DNA of 64,000 nt. Source: Haloarchaeobius litoreus. GTDB taxonomy: Archaea; Halobacteriota; Halobacteria; Halobacteriales; Natrialbaceae. A model generated the notes under the pieces. It made no database searches. It was not told the DNA's origin and was given only the letters and a program-made list of their open reading frames with translations. The stretch lies in NCBI RefSeq assembly GCF_024495425.1, contig NZ_JANHJR010000001.1:124001-188000 (forward strand), read 5' to 3'. Position numbers and translations under genes: made by a program. This document shows positions 1-8,090 of the stretch, in pieces (positions within the stretch are counted from its first letter, which is position 1; the number at the start of each line of letters is the position of its first letter).

Positions 1-418
1 GCCCCCAGAACGGCTTGCGCAGCCACGTCCCGAGCGTGCCGGTCCGCCGGTCCCAGTCGATACCCATGCCCGCGCCGCCGGCGAGCACGAGGTCGCTGTC
101 GGCGTACGGGCCGCGTGGCGACGGGCCGTCGATGTCTTCGGGCGCGTCGGCCGGGTCGACGTACAGCTGATAGCTGGCGTCCTCGCCGGCGTCGAGGCCG
201 TCGCGGGTCGTCTCGAGGAACTCCAGCGTCTCCTTCGGAGTCGCGTGTGGTTCCCAGGTGAGGTGCTCGGTCACCTCGTCGATGTCGGCCCCGGCCGAGC
301 AGACCCGGTAGTAGTCCAGCGGGTCCATCACCTCGGGGGTCGAGGGCAGCATGGTCAGGCGGTCGGTGTCGATGCGTCTCGGGAGCAGTCCCGCCCAGTC
401 GGTGAATGCGATGGACAT
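1..418 (-). CDS. GNAT-family N-acetyltransferase (partial, 3' end outside the window)
   Basis: Reading leftwards from an ATG at 418, the frame stays open to the window edge for 139 codons, so the C-terminus is missing. The visible part starts MSIAFTDWAGLLPRRIDTDR and ends near GTLGTWLRKPFWG. That last segment matches the RKPFWGRGYSGER segment of the next two genes and marks a RimJ/RimL-type acetyltransferase, which moves acetyl from acetyl-CoA to an amine. It lies 22 nt after the stop of the second acetyltransferase and is probably third in a co-transcribed paralogous set. The substrate cannot be told. Confidence 0.75.
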   Translation of the reverse strand, partial: MSIAFTDWAGLLPRRIDTDRLTMLPSTPEVMDPLDYYRVCSAGADIDEVTEHLTWEPHATPKETLEFLETTRDGLDAGEDASYQLYVDPADAPEDIDGPSPRGPYADSDLVLAGGAGMGIDWDRRTGTLGTWLRKPFWG

Positions 419-440
419 GGTTCGCTATCTCGTGTGGTGG

Positions 441-1073
441 TCAGTCGTCACCGTCGTGGAACGTGTGCTCGCGGTCGGGGTCGCTCGCCTCGTACTCCCC
501 GCGGCTGATGCTGTAGCGGACGGTGTCGACGGGCTCGTCGTCGAGCGTGATCTGGTTCCGGATGGTCCCCTCGCGGCGGCCGCCGAAACGCTCGACGTAC
601 TTCTCGACGGCGTGCCGCGAGTTCTCGTTCTCGACGAGGTGGGTGACGGTGACGGCCGCGAGGTCGAGCCGGTCGAACGCCAGCGAGACGAGCGCGTCAG
701 CGCGCTCGCCGGAGTAGCCCCGCCCCCAGAACCGCTTCCGGAGGCCGAACGCGAAGTACGCGCTCCGGGCCTCCCAGTCGGCGAGCAGCTCGGCCTCTCC
801 CGCGGGCAGCCCCGCACCGTCCTCGCCCGCCTTCGGTCGGACGACGTAGGTCGCGCCGACGCCGTCCGCCCAGCGCTCATGTCGATGGCTCAGCATCTCC
901 GCGGTGTCCTGGGGATGCTCGTGGGGCGAGACCGGGATGTATTCGAACGCCGCCGGGTCGACCGCGTCCGTCGAGAGATGACGGTAGCGCTCGAAGAGGT
1001 CCGCGTCGGCGGCCGACTCGTGTTCGAGGACGAGCCGCTCGGTCTCGATGCGGTCGGGGAACAGCTCACTCAT
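441..1073 (-). CDS. GNAT-family N-acetyltransferase (RimJ/RimL type)
   Basis: The 210-residue protein has the usual RimJ/RimL length. It opens with the ETERLVLEHES strand typical of the family. The acetyl-CoA-binding core is around residues 115-145, with the motif FWGRGYSGERADALVSLAFDR, followed by the ENENSRHAVEKYVERFGG helix. It is the middle of three tandem paralogues. Its ATG lies inside the last codons of the upstream copy (8 nt overlap), which suggests translational coupling. Acceptor unknown: it could be a protein N-terminus, an antibiotic or a small metabolite. Confidence 0.85.
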   Translation of the reverse strand: MSELFPDRIETERLVLEHESAADADLFERYRHLSTDAVDPAAFEYIPVSPHEHPQDTAEMLSHRHERWADGVGATYVVRPKAGEDGAGLPAGEAELLADWEARSAYFAFGLRKRFWGRGYSGERADALVSLAFDRLDLAAVTVTHLVENENSRHAVEKYVERFGGRREGTIRNQITLDDEPVDTVRYSISRGEYEASDPDREHTFHDGDD

Positions 1074-1680
1074 CGACGGTCAGCCCCGGCGCGACGTCGC
1101 TCGCCTCGTACTCCGCGCGGCTGATGCTGAAGCGGTGGAGGTCCCGTGGCTCGTCGTCGAGGGTGATCCAGTTCCGCAGCAGGCCCTCGTACGTGCCGCC
1201 CCAGCGCTCGACGTACTTCTCGATGGCGCGCTTCGAGTTCTCGTTCCCGGCGACACAGCCCGCGCCGACGAGTTCGAGGTCGAGTCGGTCGAACGCCAGC
1301 GAGATAAGGGCGTCCGCGCGCTCACCGGAGTACCCCCGACCCCAGAACGGCTTGCGGAGCCAGACGCCCAGCCGGGCGGTCCGGCGGTCCCACAGCGGAA
1401 TGAGGCTCGCGACGCCGGCGAACTCGCCGGTGCCATCCTCTCCCGCCGTCGGGTACATCGCCCAGTTCGCACGGCTGCCGTCGTTCCAGCGCTGGGCGGA
1501 GTCGGCCAGGTAGTCCGCCGTCTCCTTCGGCGTGTGGTGCTGCCCCTTCGAGATGAACCGGCCGACCTCGGCGAACTCGTCGCTGCTCGTGTACTCGTAC
1601 AGCTCGAACGCGTCCACGGACTCGTCGAGCCGTTCGTACCGCAGTCGTTCGGTCTCGAACGTGGCGGGGAACAGGTCCAT
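1066..1680 (-). CDS. GNAT-family N-acetyltransferase (RimJ/RimL type)
   Basis: This 204-residue protein is the promoter-proximal member of the three-gene acetyltransferase set. The motif FWGRGYSGERADALISLAFDR, around residues 115-135, is almost identical to that of the following gene. The ENSKRAIEKYVERWGG helix is also shared. This is the acetyl-CoA-binding part of the fold and points to recent duplication or gene conversion. A T-rich TATA-like box 25 nt before the ATG makes this start well supported and probably leaderless. Substrate unknown. Confidence 0.86.
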   Translation of the reverse strand: MDLFPATFETERLRYERLDESVDAFELYEYTSSDEFAEVGRFISKGQHHTPKETADYLADSAQRWNDGSRANWAMYPTAGEDGTGEFAGVASLIPLWDRRTARLGVWLRKPFWGRGYSGERADALISLAFDRLDLELVGAGCVAGNENSKRAIEKYVERWGGTYEGLLRNWITLDDEPRDLHRFSISRAEYEASDVAPGLTVDE

Positions 1681-1700
1681 GGGCCTGCATCGTCCAGCCG

Positions 1701-1710
1701 GCTAAAAACG
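1701..1710 (-). promoter_or_regulatory. TATA-like box for the acetyltransferase operon
   Basis: On the minus strand the stretch CGTTTTTAGC stands out in GC-rich surroundings. It is centred about 25 nt upstream of the ATG at 1680, the spacing expected for a leaderless haloarchaeal transcript. Confidence 0.5.
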
Positions 1711-1754
1711 GTTCGCCAGGGTTGCGAACCTGTCGCACGCCTTGCCGGCCGCCC

Positions 1755-3215
1755 TCAGACCCGCTCTCGGAGGTCTCTCGCCGCCCGCTCCGCCGCGTTC
1801 GCGACGCGGGGCGAGCCTGCGCAGTCGCGGACCCACGAGAGGTAGTCGCGGTCGGCGTCGATGCCGACCGCGCCGAGGGCCAGCGCGGCCTCCCGGACCG
1901 TGCGGTCGGGTTCGCGCGAGGGGTCAGCGAGGTCGCGCACCGCCCGCCGAAGCTCACCACGGTCTTTCCCGACGTCCAGGCCGGCCGCCAGACAGTACGC
2001 GAGCGCGACCGTCGCCGCGTCGGCGTCCGGTCCGTCGCCGCCGGCGAACTGGCGGAGTCTGCCGAGTGCATCGCCGACCAGGTCGGGGTCGTGCCGGGCA
2101 AGCACGCCGGTGGCGACGATGGCCCGGAACCGCGCGTCGGGGTCGTCGTCGCCGAGATGCTCGCGGATGCGTCCGGCGACCGGTGCGACGGCGTCGGGCT
2201 CGTCCCGGGCGAGCTCGGTCAGCGCGAACAGCGCCCGCGCCCGGTTCTCGGGCGACTCCTCGTCGAGGATCGCCGTCAGCCGCTCGATGGCCGGCGGCGG
2301 TCCACTCCCGCCGACGACCCGGTCGAGCAGTCCGCCGTCGTCGTCGTCGTCCGCGCTCGCCACGAGGGCGGCCGCAGTCGGTGGGTCCTCGGCCGCCACG
2401 CCGACCGCGGTCGCGGCACAGCGCCGGACGCCGGCGTGGTCGTCGTCGAGCAGCTCGACGAGTCGCGTCCGCGTCTCGGTGTCGACCGTCGCCAGCCCGG
2501 CCAGCGCGGTGACGGCGGCCGTCGCGGGACCCTCGTCGGCGAACGGGTCCGCCCGCAGCCGGTCGAGCACGTCGAACAGCGCGCCGCGGGCCGGTCCCAC
2601 ACGCTCGGGGTCCTCGCGGGCGACCCGGGCGAGTGCGGCCGCTGCCGCCGTCGGGTCGTCGTCGGTCTCCAGCCGGTCCACGCAGTCGGCCACGTCGACG
2701 GCGTCGAGGTCCGGCTCCCCGTCGTCCGCGGCCTCGACGGCCCGCCGGTACAGTGCTCTGCGGTGCGGGTTGCAGATCTCGTAGTACGTCGCGCCGACCT
2801 GGTCGACGGCCGCTGACGTGCAGCTGTCACAGCCCGCTGCGGTCCGCCGCGCGGTCGCCCGCAGTCCGTCGTCGTCGAGGTACGTGGTCGTGCCGTCGGC
2901 GGGTTCGAGGCTCGCTCCGGCCGCGCCGTAGGCCAGGAACAGCCGCGTCAGGTCCGCGAGCTCGTCGGCGTCGGCCGGATGTGGCACCGTCGTCGCCTCC
3001 GCGTCCGCCCACGAGAGCGTCGAGAGCAGGTCGCCGAGCGAGCGCACGTCCGAGGCGTCCGCCTCGCGGATGTCGACGCCGTACCGCCGGAAGAACGCCG
3101 CGAAGTCGGCGGCGTCGATGGCGTGGCGCGCACCGCGTCTGTCCGCGACGGCGGGCTCCTCGTCGAACGCGACGAAGACGCTGTCCGGGAGGGCGAAGAC
3201 GAGTGGGTCGTCCAT
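1755..3215 (-). CDS. HEAT-repeat protein with an embedded C-x2-C...C-x2-H motif
   Basis: This 486-residue protein starts at the ATG giving MDDPLVFALPD; the longer open frame upstream is arginine-rich and lacks native composition. From about residue 180 to the end it is built of alpha-helical HEAT-like units such as DDDHAGVRRCAATAVGVAAEDP. Between them and the N-terminal region, C129, C132, C148 and H151 form a likely zinc site. The protein at 20231-21664 has the same layout and the same Cys/His positions, and shares HPADADELADLTRL-type sequence near residue 80, so the two are paralogues. HEAT repeats usually serve as protein-binding scaffolds; the partner is unknown. Confidence 0.78.
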   Translation of the reverse strand: MDDPLVFALPDSVFVAFDEEPAVADRRGARHAIDAADFAAFFRRYGVDIREADASDVRSLGDLLSTLSWADAEATTVPHPADADELADLTRLFLAYGAAGASLEPADGTTTYLDDDGLRATARRTAAGCDSCTSAAVDQVGATYYEICNPHRRALYRRAVEAADDGEPDLDAVDVADCVDRLETDDDPTAAAAALARVAREDPERVGPARGALFDVLDRLRADPFADEGPATAAVTALAGLATVDTETRTRLVELLDDDHAGVRRCAATAVGVAAEDPPTAAALVASADDDDDGGLLDRVVGGSGPPPAIERLTAILDEESPENRARALFALTELARDEPDAVAPVAGRIREHLGDDDPDARFRAIVATGVLARHDPDLVGDALGRLRQFAGGDGPDADAATVALAYCLAAGLDVGKDRGELRRAVRDLADPSREPDRTVREAALALGAVGIDADRDYLSWVRDCAGSPRVANAAERAARDLRERV

Positions 3216-3276
3216 ACGTCCGGGTCCGTGCGCGTCGCCATAAGTCCGGTCCACGAGGCCGTCACGCCGGTCCCTC

Positions 3277-3286
3277 AATTTATAAT
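3277..3286 (+). promoter_or_regulatory. TATA box of the HAD hydrolase gene
   Basis: AATTTATAAT is centred 29 nt before the ATG at 3311, consistent with a leaderless start. Confidence 0.55.
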
Positions 3287-3310
3287 CCAGCACGACCCAC
3301 ACCCGGATAG

Positions 3311-3982
3311 ATGACCGAACCTGTCGACACGGTGCTGTTCGACCTCGACGACACGCTCTGTCGGTACCGGCGGAGCGTCGGCGAGGTGCTCTCCATCGCG
3401 TTCGAGGAGGCGGGCGTCGAGCCGATGTTCGACGAACGCGACTACGTCGCAAACTACGACGACTACGCCGAGCAGGCCGCGGACATCGACGAGCTGCGCC
3501 GGCTCTGCTTCGCCGACCTCGCCAGCGACCGCGGCCTCGACCCCGCGGCCGGCCACGCGGTCGCCGACGCCTACACCGCGACGCGCGACCAGACGGCGGT
3601 CGAGCCGCTGCCGGGGGCGGTCGACGCGGTCGACGCACTCGCAGATGACCACCGACTCGCCATCGTCACGAACGGTGCGCCGGGAATGCAGCGGGCGAAG
3701 CTGAGCGCGCTCCCGTTCGCCGACCGGTTCGAGCACGTCGTCCACGCGGGCTACGACACCGCGGCGAAGCCGGCCCCGGAGCCGTTCCACCACGTGCTGG
3801 ACCTGCTCGACGCCGACGCCGACCGCGCGGTCCACGTCGGGAACTCGCTCAGCTCCGACGTGCAGGGTGCCCACGCGGCCGGGCTGCGCTCGGTGTGGCT
3901 CGGCGACGGCTCGACGCCGGAGCCGACGCCCACGTACGCGGTCGACCGGCTGGACGAACTGCTCGTGCCGCCATGGCGGTAG
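3311..3982 (+). CDS. HAD-superfamily hydrolase
   Basis: The 223-residue protein has all HAD phosphatase motifs. Motif I is FDLDDTLCRY (nucleophile D11, acid/base D13). Motif II is VTNGAP, the motif III lysine lies in AAKPAPEPFHH, and motif IV is HVGNSLSSDVQGAHAAGL. The inserted helical cap between motifs I and II is typical of subfamily I enzymes related to phosphoglycolate phosphatase and haloacid dehalogenase. It probably dephosphorylates a small cytoplasmic metabolite; which one cannot be read from the sequence. A strong TATA box supports the start. It is divergent from the HEAT-repeat gene. Confidence 0.87.
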   Translation: MTEPVDTVLFDLDDTLCRYRRSVGEVLSIAFEEAGVEPMFDERDYVANYDDYAEQAADIDELRRLCFADLASDRGLDPAAGHAVADAYTATRDQTAVEPLPGAVDAVDALADDHRLAIVTNGAPGMQRAKLSALPFADRFEHVVHAGYDTAAKPAPEPFHHVLDLLDADADRAVHVGNSLSSDVQGAHAAGLRSVWLGDGSTPEPTPTYAVDRLDELLVPPWR

Positions 3983-4015
3983 CGTCGGCCGCTCGACGGG
4001 CCCTCGACGCACCGG

Positions 4016-4969
4016 CTACTGGATCTCGATGGGCGCCCAGGCCTCGTCCGCGCGGTCGAGCAGGCGCTCGACGCGCTCGCGCATCGGCGGGTGCGTCGCG
4101 AGCAGGCGCGTGATCCCGCCCTCGTCCTCGCCGTGGATGTACAGCGAGGAGAGCAACCCCCGGTCGGGGGTCGAGGCGCGCTCGATGCGGGCCAGCGCGC
4201 GGGCGAGGTCGGCTGGCCGTCCGGTCACGTCCGCCGCGCGGTCGTCGGCGACGAGCTCGCGCCGCCGGGAGTGCGCCCGGAGCAGCAGCGTCGCGACGAC
4301 GGTGGAGGCGACGACGACACCGGCGACGACGGCGTACGCGCGTCCGACGTGCTGGTCGAGCGGTTCGATCGGACGGCCGAGCACCAGCCGGACCGCGCGT
4401 CGCACCCCGACGACGAGCAGCCCGACGGGCAGGAGCAGGAGGAACAGCAGCCCGCTGAACGTCTCGACGACGCTGTAGCCGAGCGTCTGGACGAGACTGT
4501 CGCGGCTCTCGATGTGGGCGAGCTCGTGGGCGACGATGGTCTCGATTTCGTCCAGCGTGAGCAGGCGGAACAGCCCGGCGTCGAGGACGACCGCGCTACT
4601 CCTGGCGCGGCCACCGATCGCGAGCGCGTTGGGGGTGGGCATCCGGCCGACGAGCAGGGTGGGCTCGCCGATGTCCATCCGTTCTGCGAGACGGTCGACG
4701 CGGGCGTGGAGCTCCGGGGCGCGGTCCCGGGGGAGCTCGGTCGCCTCCAGCGACGAGAGGATGCGGGCGGTGCCGCCGCGGTAGCTCGCGTAGCCGAACA
4801 ACAGGGCCGAGGCGAGCAACGCGACGGCGAGCCAGACGGGGTCGGGGCTGCCGGCCCAGAGGACGGCGAACACGCCGGCGAAGAGGCCACCGAGCAGCAG
4901 GTACAGGACGAGGAGGACGAGCCCGGTGGCGACGGTGAGGAGACGAGTGGCCAGGGCGTCTGAATCCAT
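4016..4969 (-). CDS. M48-family membrane metalloprotease (HtpX-like)
   Basis: The 317-residue protein carries two N-terminal membrane segments (about residues 10-35 and 44-62). The zinc protease motif is AHELAHIESRD (H148, E149, H152), with a candidate third ligand in RRELVADDRAADV. Two more hydrophobic segments lie at about 166-190 and 213-235. This is the layout of HtpX/Ste24-like proteases, which degrade misfolded membrane proteins with the active site facing the cytoplasm. The PTPNALAIGG segment is also family-typical. It is convergent with the HAD hydrolase gene. The membrane quality-control role is inferred from the family. Confidence 0.86.
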   Translation of the reverse strand: MDSDALATRLLTVATGLVLLVLYLLLGGLFAGVFAVLWAGSPDPVWLAVALLASALLFGYASYRGGTARILSSLEATELPRDRAPELHARVDRLAERMDIGEPTLLVGRMPTPNALAIGGRARSSAVVLDAGLFRLLTLDEIETIVAHELAHIESRDSLVQTLGYSVVETFSGLLFLLLLPVGLLVVGVRRAVRLVLGRPIEPLDQHVGRAYAVVAGVVVASTVVATLLLRAHSRRRELVADDRAADVTGRPADLARALARIERASTPDRGLLSSLYIHGEDEGGITRLLATHPPMRERVERLLDRADEAWAPIEIQ

Positions 4970-5068
4970 CGGGGTAGGGGTACGGTGGGTTGTCTGAAAC
5001 CGTTATCGGGGACTGGTGCCTGCGTGGTCAGGGCGGTCGGGAGAACGGGTACTCGGCGGCAGCCCGGA

Positions 5069-6682
5069 TCAGTGCCGGTGGACTCCGGTGACGGTGCCGA
5101 CCCCCTTGGACTGGCCCTCGCGGAAGACGAACCGCTGGCCCTCCTCGACGAGGTAGGGCTGGAACTTGAAGCGGACCGTCGCGTGGCCGGTGTCGCCGGG
5201 GAGCAGCTGGCCGTCCGCCGGGTGGAAGATGGCGGCCTCGCTGATGGTCTCGAGGTGGACGACCGGTTCGTAGCCGTCGTCGATGCGCGTCGGGTGGTTC
5301 AGCACCATGACGTCGGCCTCGAACTCCCGCACGGTGGCGGGGCCGGTATCGCCGGGGACGAGTGCCATCCCACGCGATATCTCGGACTCGCTGACGCCCT
5401 TGAGTGCGATGCCGACGATGCGGCCCGCCCGTGCCTCGTCGACGCGGTGGTAGTGCATCTCGATGGAGCGCACCTCGACCTCGCGCCAGTCGCCGCCCGG
5501 CATCGGCCCGAGCAGGAGTTCGTCGCCGGCCTCGACCTCGCCGGCCATGATGGTGCCGGAGGCGACCGCGCCGACGCCGGTGACGGAGTAGGTCCGGTCG
5601 ACGTACATCCGGAACTCGCCGTCGTCGCCGGCGGTCTTGGGCAGGCGCTCGAACAGCTCGTCCAGCGTGTCGAGGCCGTCCATCGTCACCGCGCTGGTCG
5701 TGACGATGGGGACGACCGTCTCGCTGATCTCCTCGACGGCCGCGTCGACGCCGTGGCGCTCGACACGCAGGGGCGTCTTGTCGACCTCGCGGAGCAGGCG
5801 TTCGACCTCGCGTTCGACCTCGCGCAGGCGCTCGTCGTCGACGAGGTCGGCCTTCGTGATGGCGACCATCGTCGGCAGTTCGGTCGCGAGCAGCACGCCG
5901 AGGTGTTCGCGTGTCGTCTTCGTCGGGCCGTCGTCGGCCGCGACCGTCAGCAGACCGTAGTCGAGCTTCTGCCCCACGAGGCCGCGAATCGTGGTGCGGA
6001 GCCACGGCTCGTGGCCGACCGTGTCGACGAAGGAGACGAGGCGGTCGGCCTCCTCGACGACGCGGGCGCGGTCCTGTTTCCGGTGCGGGTTGTCCATGTG
6101 GACCGGCCCGTCGTCGTCGTCGAAGCCGTAGACGGCGTAGGAGAGGTCCGCGGAGAGCCCGCGCTCGACCTCGTGCGGCTTCACGTCGAGGTAGCCCCGC
6201 GTGGAGCCGTCGCCGTCGTCGGACTGCCCGGTGACCAGCGAGCCGACCAGCGTCGACTTGCCGTGGTCGACGTGCCCCGCCGTACCGACCACGATGTGTG
6301 TATCGTCCGTCTCGAGGACGGCTCCCTCGCGGACCACCGCGACGCCGACGATGCCGCGCTCGTCGTCCTCGCCGACGCCCCACGTCTGGACGTCATCGAG
6401 GTGTGCGCCGGCCTCCTCGGCCAGCAGGCTCAACACGTCCATGGACTCGGAGAAGGTGCCGGGCTCGATACCCGCGAGGCCGCCGTCGTCCGTGACGCCG
6501 ACGACGTACAGCGCCTCCCCGTCGCCGGAGAGCACGCGATGACGGAGCTGCGCCGCCAGGCTCTCGCGCCGGCCGTCCGCCAGGTGGACGTCCTTGTTGA
6601 GCCGTTCCTTGAATTCGACGTTGCCGCCTTCCTGCTCGCCGCGTTCGAGGGCCCGTTCCAGCACGGCCCTGTCGGGGCTCAT
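5069..6682 (-). CDS. GTPBP1-like translational GTPase
   Basis: This 537-residue protein has an N-terminal region of about 125 residues containing NVEFKERL. It is followed by an EF-Tu-type GTPase domain with G1 GHVDHGKST (about 136-144), G3 DTVGHE and G4 TKAD. Beta-barrel domains like EF-Tu domains II and III follow (for example [27 protein letters not shown] split over residues 360-390). The arrangement matches the archaeal and eukaryotic GTPBP1/GTPBP2 group, which is linked to translation quality control and RNA turnover. It ends near an RFVFREGQSKGVGTV segment typical of domain III. The cytoplasmic ribosome-linked role is inferred from family knowledge. Confidence 0.85.
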   Translation of the reverse strand: MSPDRAVLERALERGEQEGGNVEFKERLNKDVHLADGRRESLAAQLRHRVLSGDGEALYVVGVTDDGGLAGIEPGTFSESMDVLSLLAEEAGAHLDDVQTWGVGEDDERGIVGVAVVREGAVLETDDTHIVVGTAGHVDHGKSTLVGSLVTGQSDDGDGSTRGYLDVKPHEVERGLSADLSYAVYGFDDDDGPVHMDNPHRKQDRARVVEEADRLVSFVDTVGHEPWLRTTIRGLVGQKLDYGLLTVAADDGPTKTTREHLGVLLATELPTMVAITKADLVDDERLREVEREVERLLREVDKTPLRVERHGVDAAVEEISETVVPIVTTSAVTMDGLDTLDELFERLPKTAGDDGEFRMYVDRTYSVTGVGAVASGTIMAGEVEAGDELLLGPMPGGDWREVEVRSIEMHYHRVDEARAGRIVGIALKGVSESEISRGMALVPGDTGPATVREFEADVMVLNHPTRIDDGYEPVVHLETISEAAIFHPADGQLLPGDTGHATVRFKFQPYLVEEGQRFVFREGQSKGVGTVTGVHRH

Positions 6683-6762
6683 AGGTTCGCGTTAGCATAC
6701 AGTACGGAAAAGCCTTCCCGTGTTTTGGGTGTCGTTCTCACGGGAGCGCACGGGAGACCGGC

Positions 6763-7134
6763 TCAGTCCCGCTTCCCGTAGTACAGCACGAGCCGGCCGA
6801 CGGCCGTCGTCCAGAACCAGGCGAGCATCCCCAGCTCCGCGGCGACCGGCAGCCCCCGCGGGAACAGCAGGAAGGCGACGACGAGGGCGGCACCGAGCAG
6901 CAGCAGGAACGCCAGCGTGTTGTCAAGCACCGTCGGTGGCTCCAGGACGTCCTCGAGCGCCAGCTGGAGCACCGCCGCGGCGATACCGACGCCGATCGCG
7001 AGCACGAGCGTCCCCGCCCCCGGCAGCGGCGGCACGGTCCCGTCCCAGAACTCGACGTAGACGATACCGGTGAGCACGATGGCAAGCACCACGGCGGTCC
7101 GACTCCGCCGCCGATCGACCGTCTCGGGGACCAT
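6763..7134 (-). CDS. small four-helix membrane protein, function unknown
   Basis: The ATG at 7134 gives a 123-residue protein starting MVPETVDRRRSRTAV. An upstream in-frame ATG would add 25 residues of unlikely composition. Four hydrophobic segments are visible: around residues 15-33 (AVVLAIVLTGIVYV), 45-62 (LVLAIGVGIAAAVLQLA), 72-90 (LAFLLLLGAALVVAFLLF) and 95-115 (ELGMLAWFWTTAVGRL). There is no recognisable catalytic motif. It stands alone between the GTPase and J-domain genes, both also on the minus strand. No function can be assigned. Confidence 0.65.
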   Translation of the reverse strand: MVPETVDRRRSRTAVVLAIVLTGIVYVEFWDGTVPPLPGAGTLVLAIGVGIAAAVLQLALEDVLEPPTVLDNTLAFLLLLGAALVVAFLLFPRGLPVAAELGMLAWFWTTAVGRLVLYYGKRD

Positions 7135-7245
7135 ACGTCCTCCATCGACTCCCGGCATGAAAAGACCACACCCCGGCGTCACGATTCGGGCGGTCGACCG
7201 CGGCGACACGCGTCCGTCGGTTCGGGCCGCCGACGTGCCGGTCGA

Positions 7246-7824
7246 TCACTCCTCGGACAGCCGGTCGTACGCCGCCGTCACCCGCTTGAACGCCTCCTCG
7301 TCGCCACCGGTCGTGTCCGGGTGGACCTCCTTGACCTTCGACCGGTACGCCTCCCGCACGTCGGCCTGGTCCGCGTCGGCGTCGAGGTCCAGCCGGTCCA
7401 GCGCCTCGCCCCGGGTCGGTCCCTCGGTCGACCGCGGTGCGCGCCGCCGGCGCTCGCCCTGGCTTCGCTGCCTGCGACCGCCCGCCGTCGCGCCCGCTGC
7501 CGTCGCACGGGCCCGGCGGCGACGCTCCTCGGCCGCCCGACGGGCCTCCCGGCCGAACCGGCTCCGCGGCCCGCGTGGGCCCTCCGCCGCCTTCCGCTCG
7601 GCCGCCCGTCGCCGCTGCCCGAACGCGTCGCGGTACGTGCCCGCGTCGACGCGCTCGCGCAGCTTCCCGCTCGCCTGGAACCAGAACAGGTACGTGGTCA
7701 CGGCTAACGGGGCCGCGATCCCGAGGACGAACAGCTCGCGGGTGACGATGGCGACGACCAACAGCACCGTCGTCAGGCCCGCGAACACCGCCGCCAGACC
7801 GAACAACAGCGGTGAGTCTCGCAC
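7246..7824 (-). CDS. membrane-anchored J-domain (DnaJ-like) protein
   Basis: A GTG at 7824 is preferred over the longer frame because a TATA box (TAATATCT) lies 30 nt upstream. The resulting protein has 192 residues. Two hydrophobic segments lie within the first 45 residues (LLFGLAAVFAGLTTVLLVVA and LFVLGIAAPLAVTTYLFWF). A basic, arginine-rich linker follows. A C-terminal J domain contains the diagnostic HPD tripeptide in KEVHPDTTGGDEEAFKR. J domains stimulate the ATPase of DnaK/Hsp70. Here the J domain is C-terminal and tethered to the membrane, suggesting local recruitment of the chaperone. It is divergent from the zinc-finger gene. Confidence 0.8.
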   Translation of the reverse strand: MRDSPLLFGLAAVFAGLTTVLLVVAIVTRELFVLGIAAPLAVTTYLFWFQASGKLRERVDAGTYRDAFGQRRRAAERKAAEGPRGPRSRFGREARRAAEERRRRARATAAGATAGGRRQRSQGERRRRAPRSTEGPTRGEALDRLDLDADADQADVREAYRSKVKEVHPDTTGGDEEAFKRVTAAYDRLSEE

Positions 7825-7850
7825 GAATCGGGGGTAGGGACTAGCCGACC

Positions 7851-7858
7851 TAATATCT
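7851..7858 (-). promoter_or_regulatory. TATA box of the J-domain gene, deciding its GTG start
   Basis: The sequence TAATATCT lies about 30 nt upstream of the GTG at 7824 and inside the longer open frame. It therefore argues against the upstream starts. Confidence 0.5.
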
Positions 7859-7915
7859 CTCGGTGGGGTTCGAAGCCGGCACACACTCAAGGCCCGTGGC
7901 GTGCTACGTTCTCGC

Positions 7916-8089
7916 ATGAGCGTCGAGACCCTCTGCCAGATCTGCGAGGACGCCCGTGCGACCCAGCAGTGCAACCACTGTGGCGCGATGGTCTGCGACC
8001 GGCACTACGAGCGCGAGGACGGGATGTGCCTCGACTGTTCGTCACGCGCTGGTCCGACCGACACCGACGGCGACACGTACCAGTTCTGA
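7916..8089 (+). CDS. small HIT-type zinc-finger protein
   Basis: The 57-residue protein starts MSVETLCQICEDARATQQC. It shows paired cysteines and a histidine in the order CQIC, CNHC, CDRHYER, CLDC, the pattern of a treble-clef or HIT-type zinc finger that binds two zinc ions. The first in-frame ATG, five codons upstream, is less likely because the family begins directly before the first CxxC. The acidic C-terminus (TDTDGDTYQF) is typical of the haloarchaeal cytoplasm. Partner unknown. It is convergent with pyrF (1 nt apart). Confidence 0.72.
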   Translation: MSVETLCQICEDARATQQCNHCGAMVCDRHYEREDGMCLDCSSRAGPTDTDGDTYQF

Positions 8090-8090
8090 G

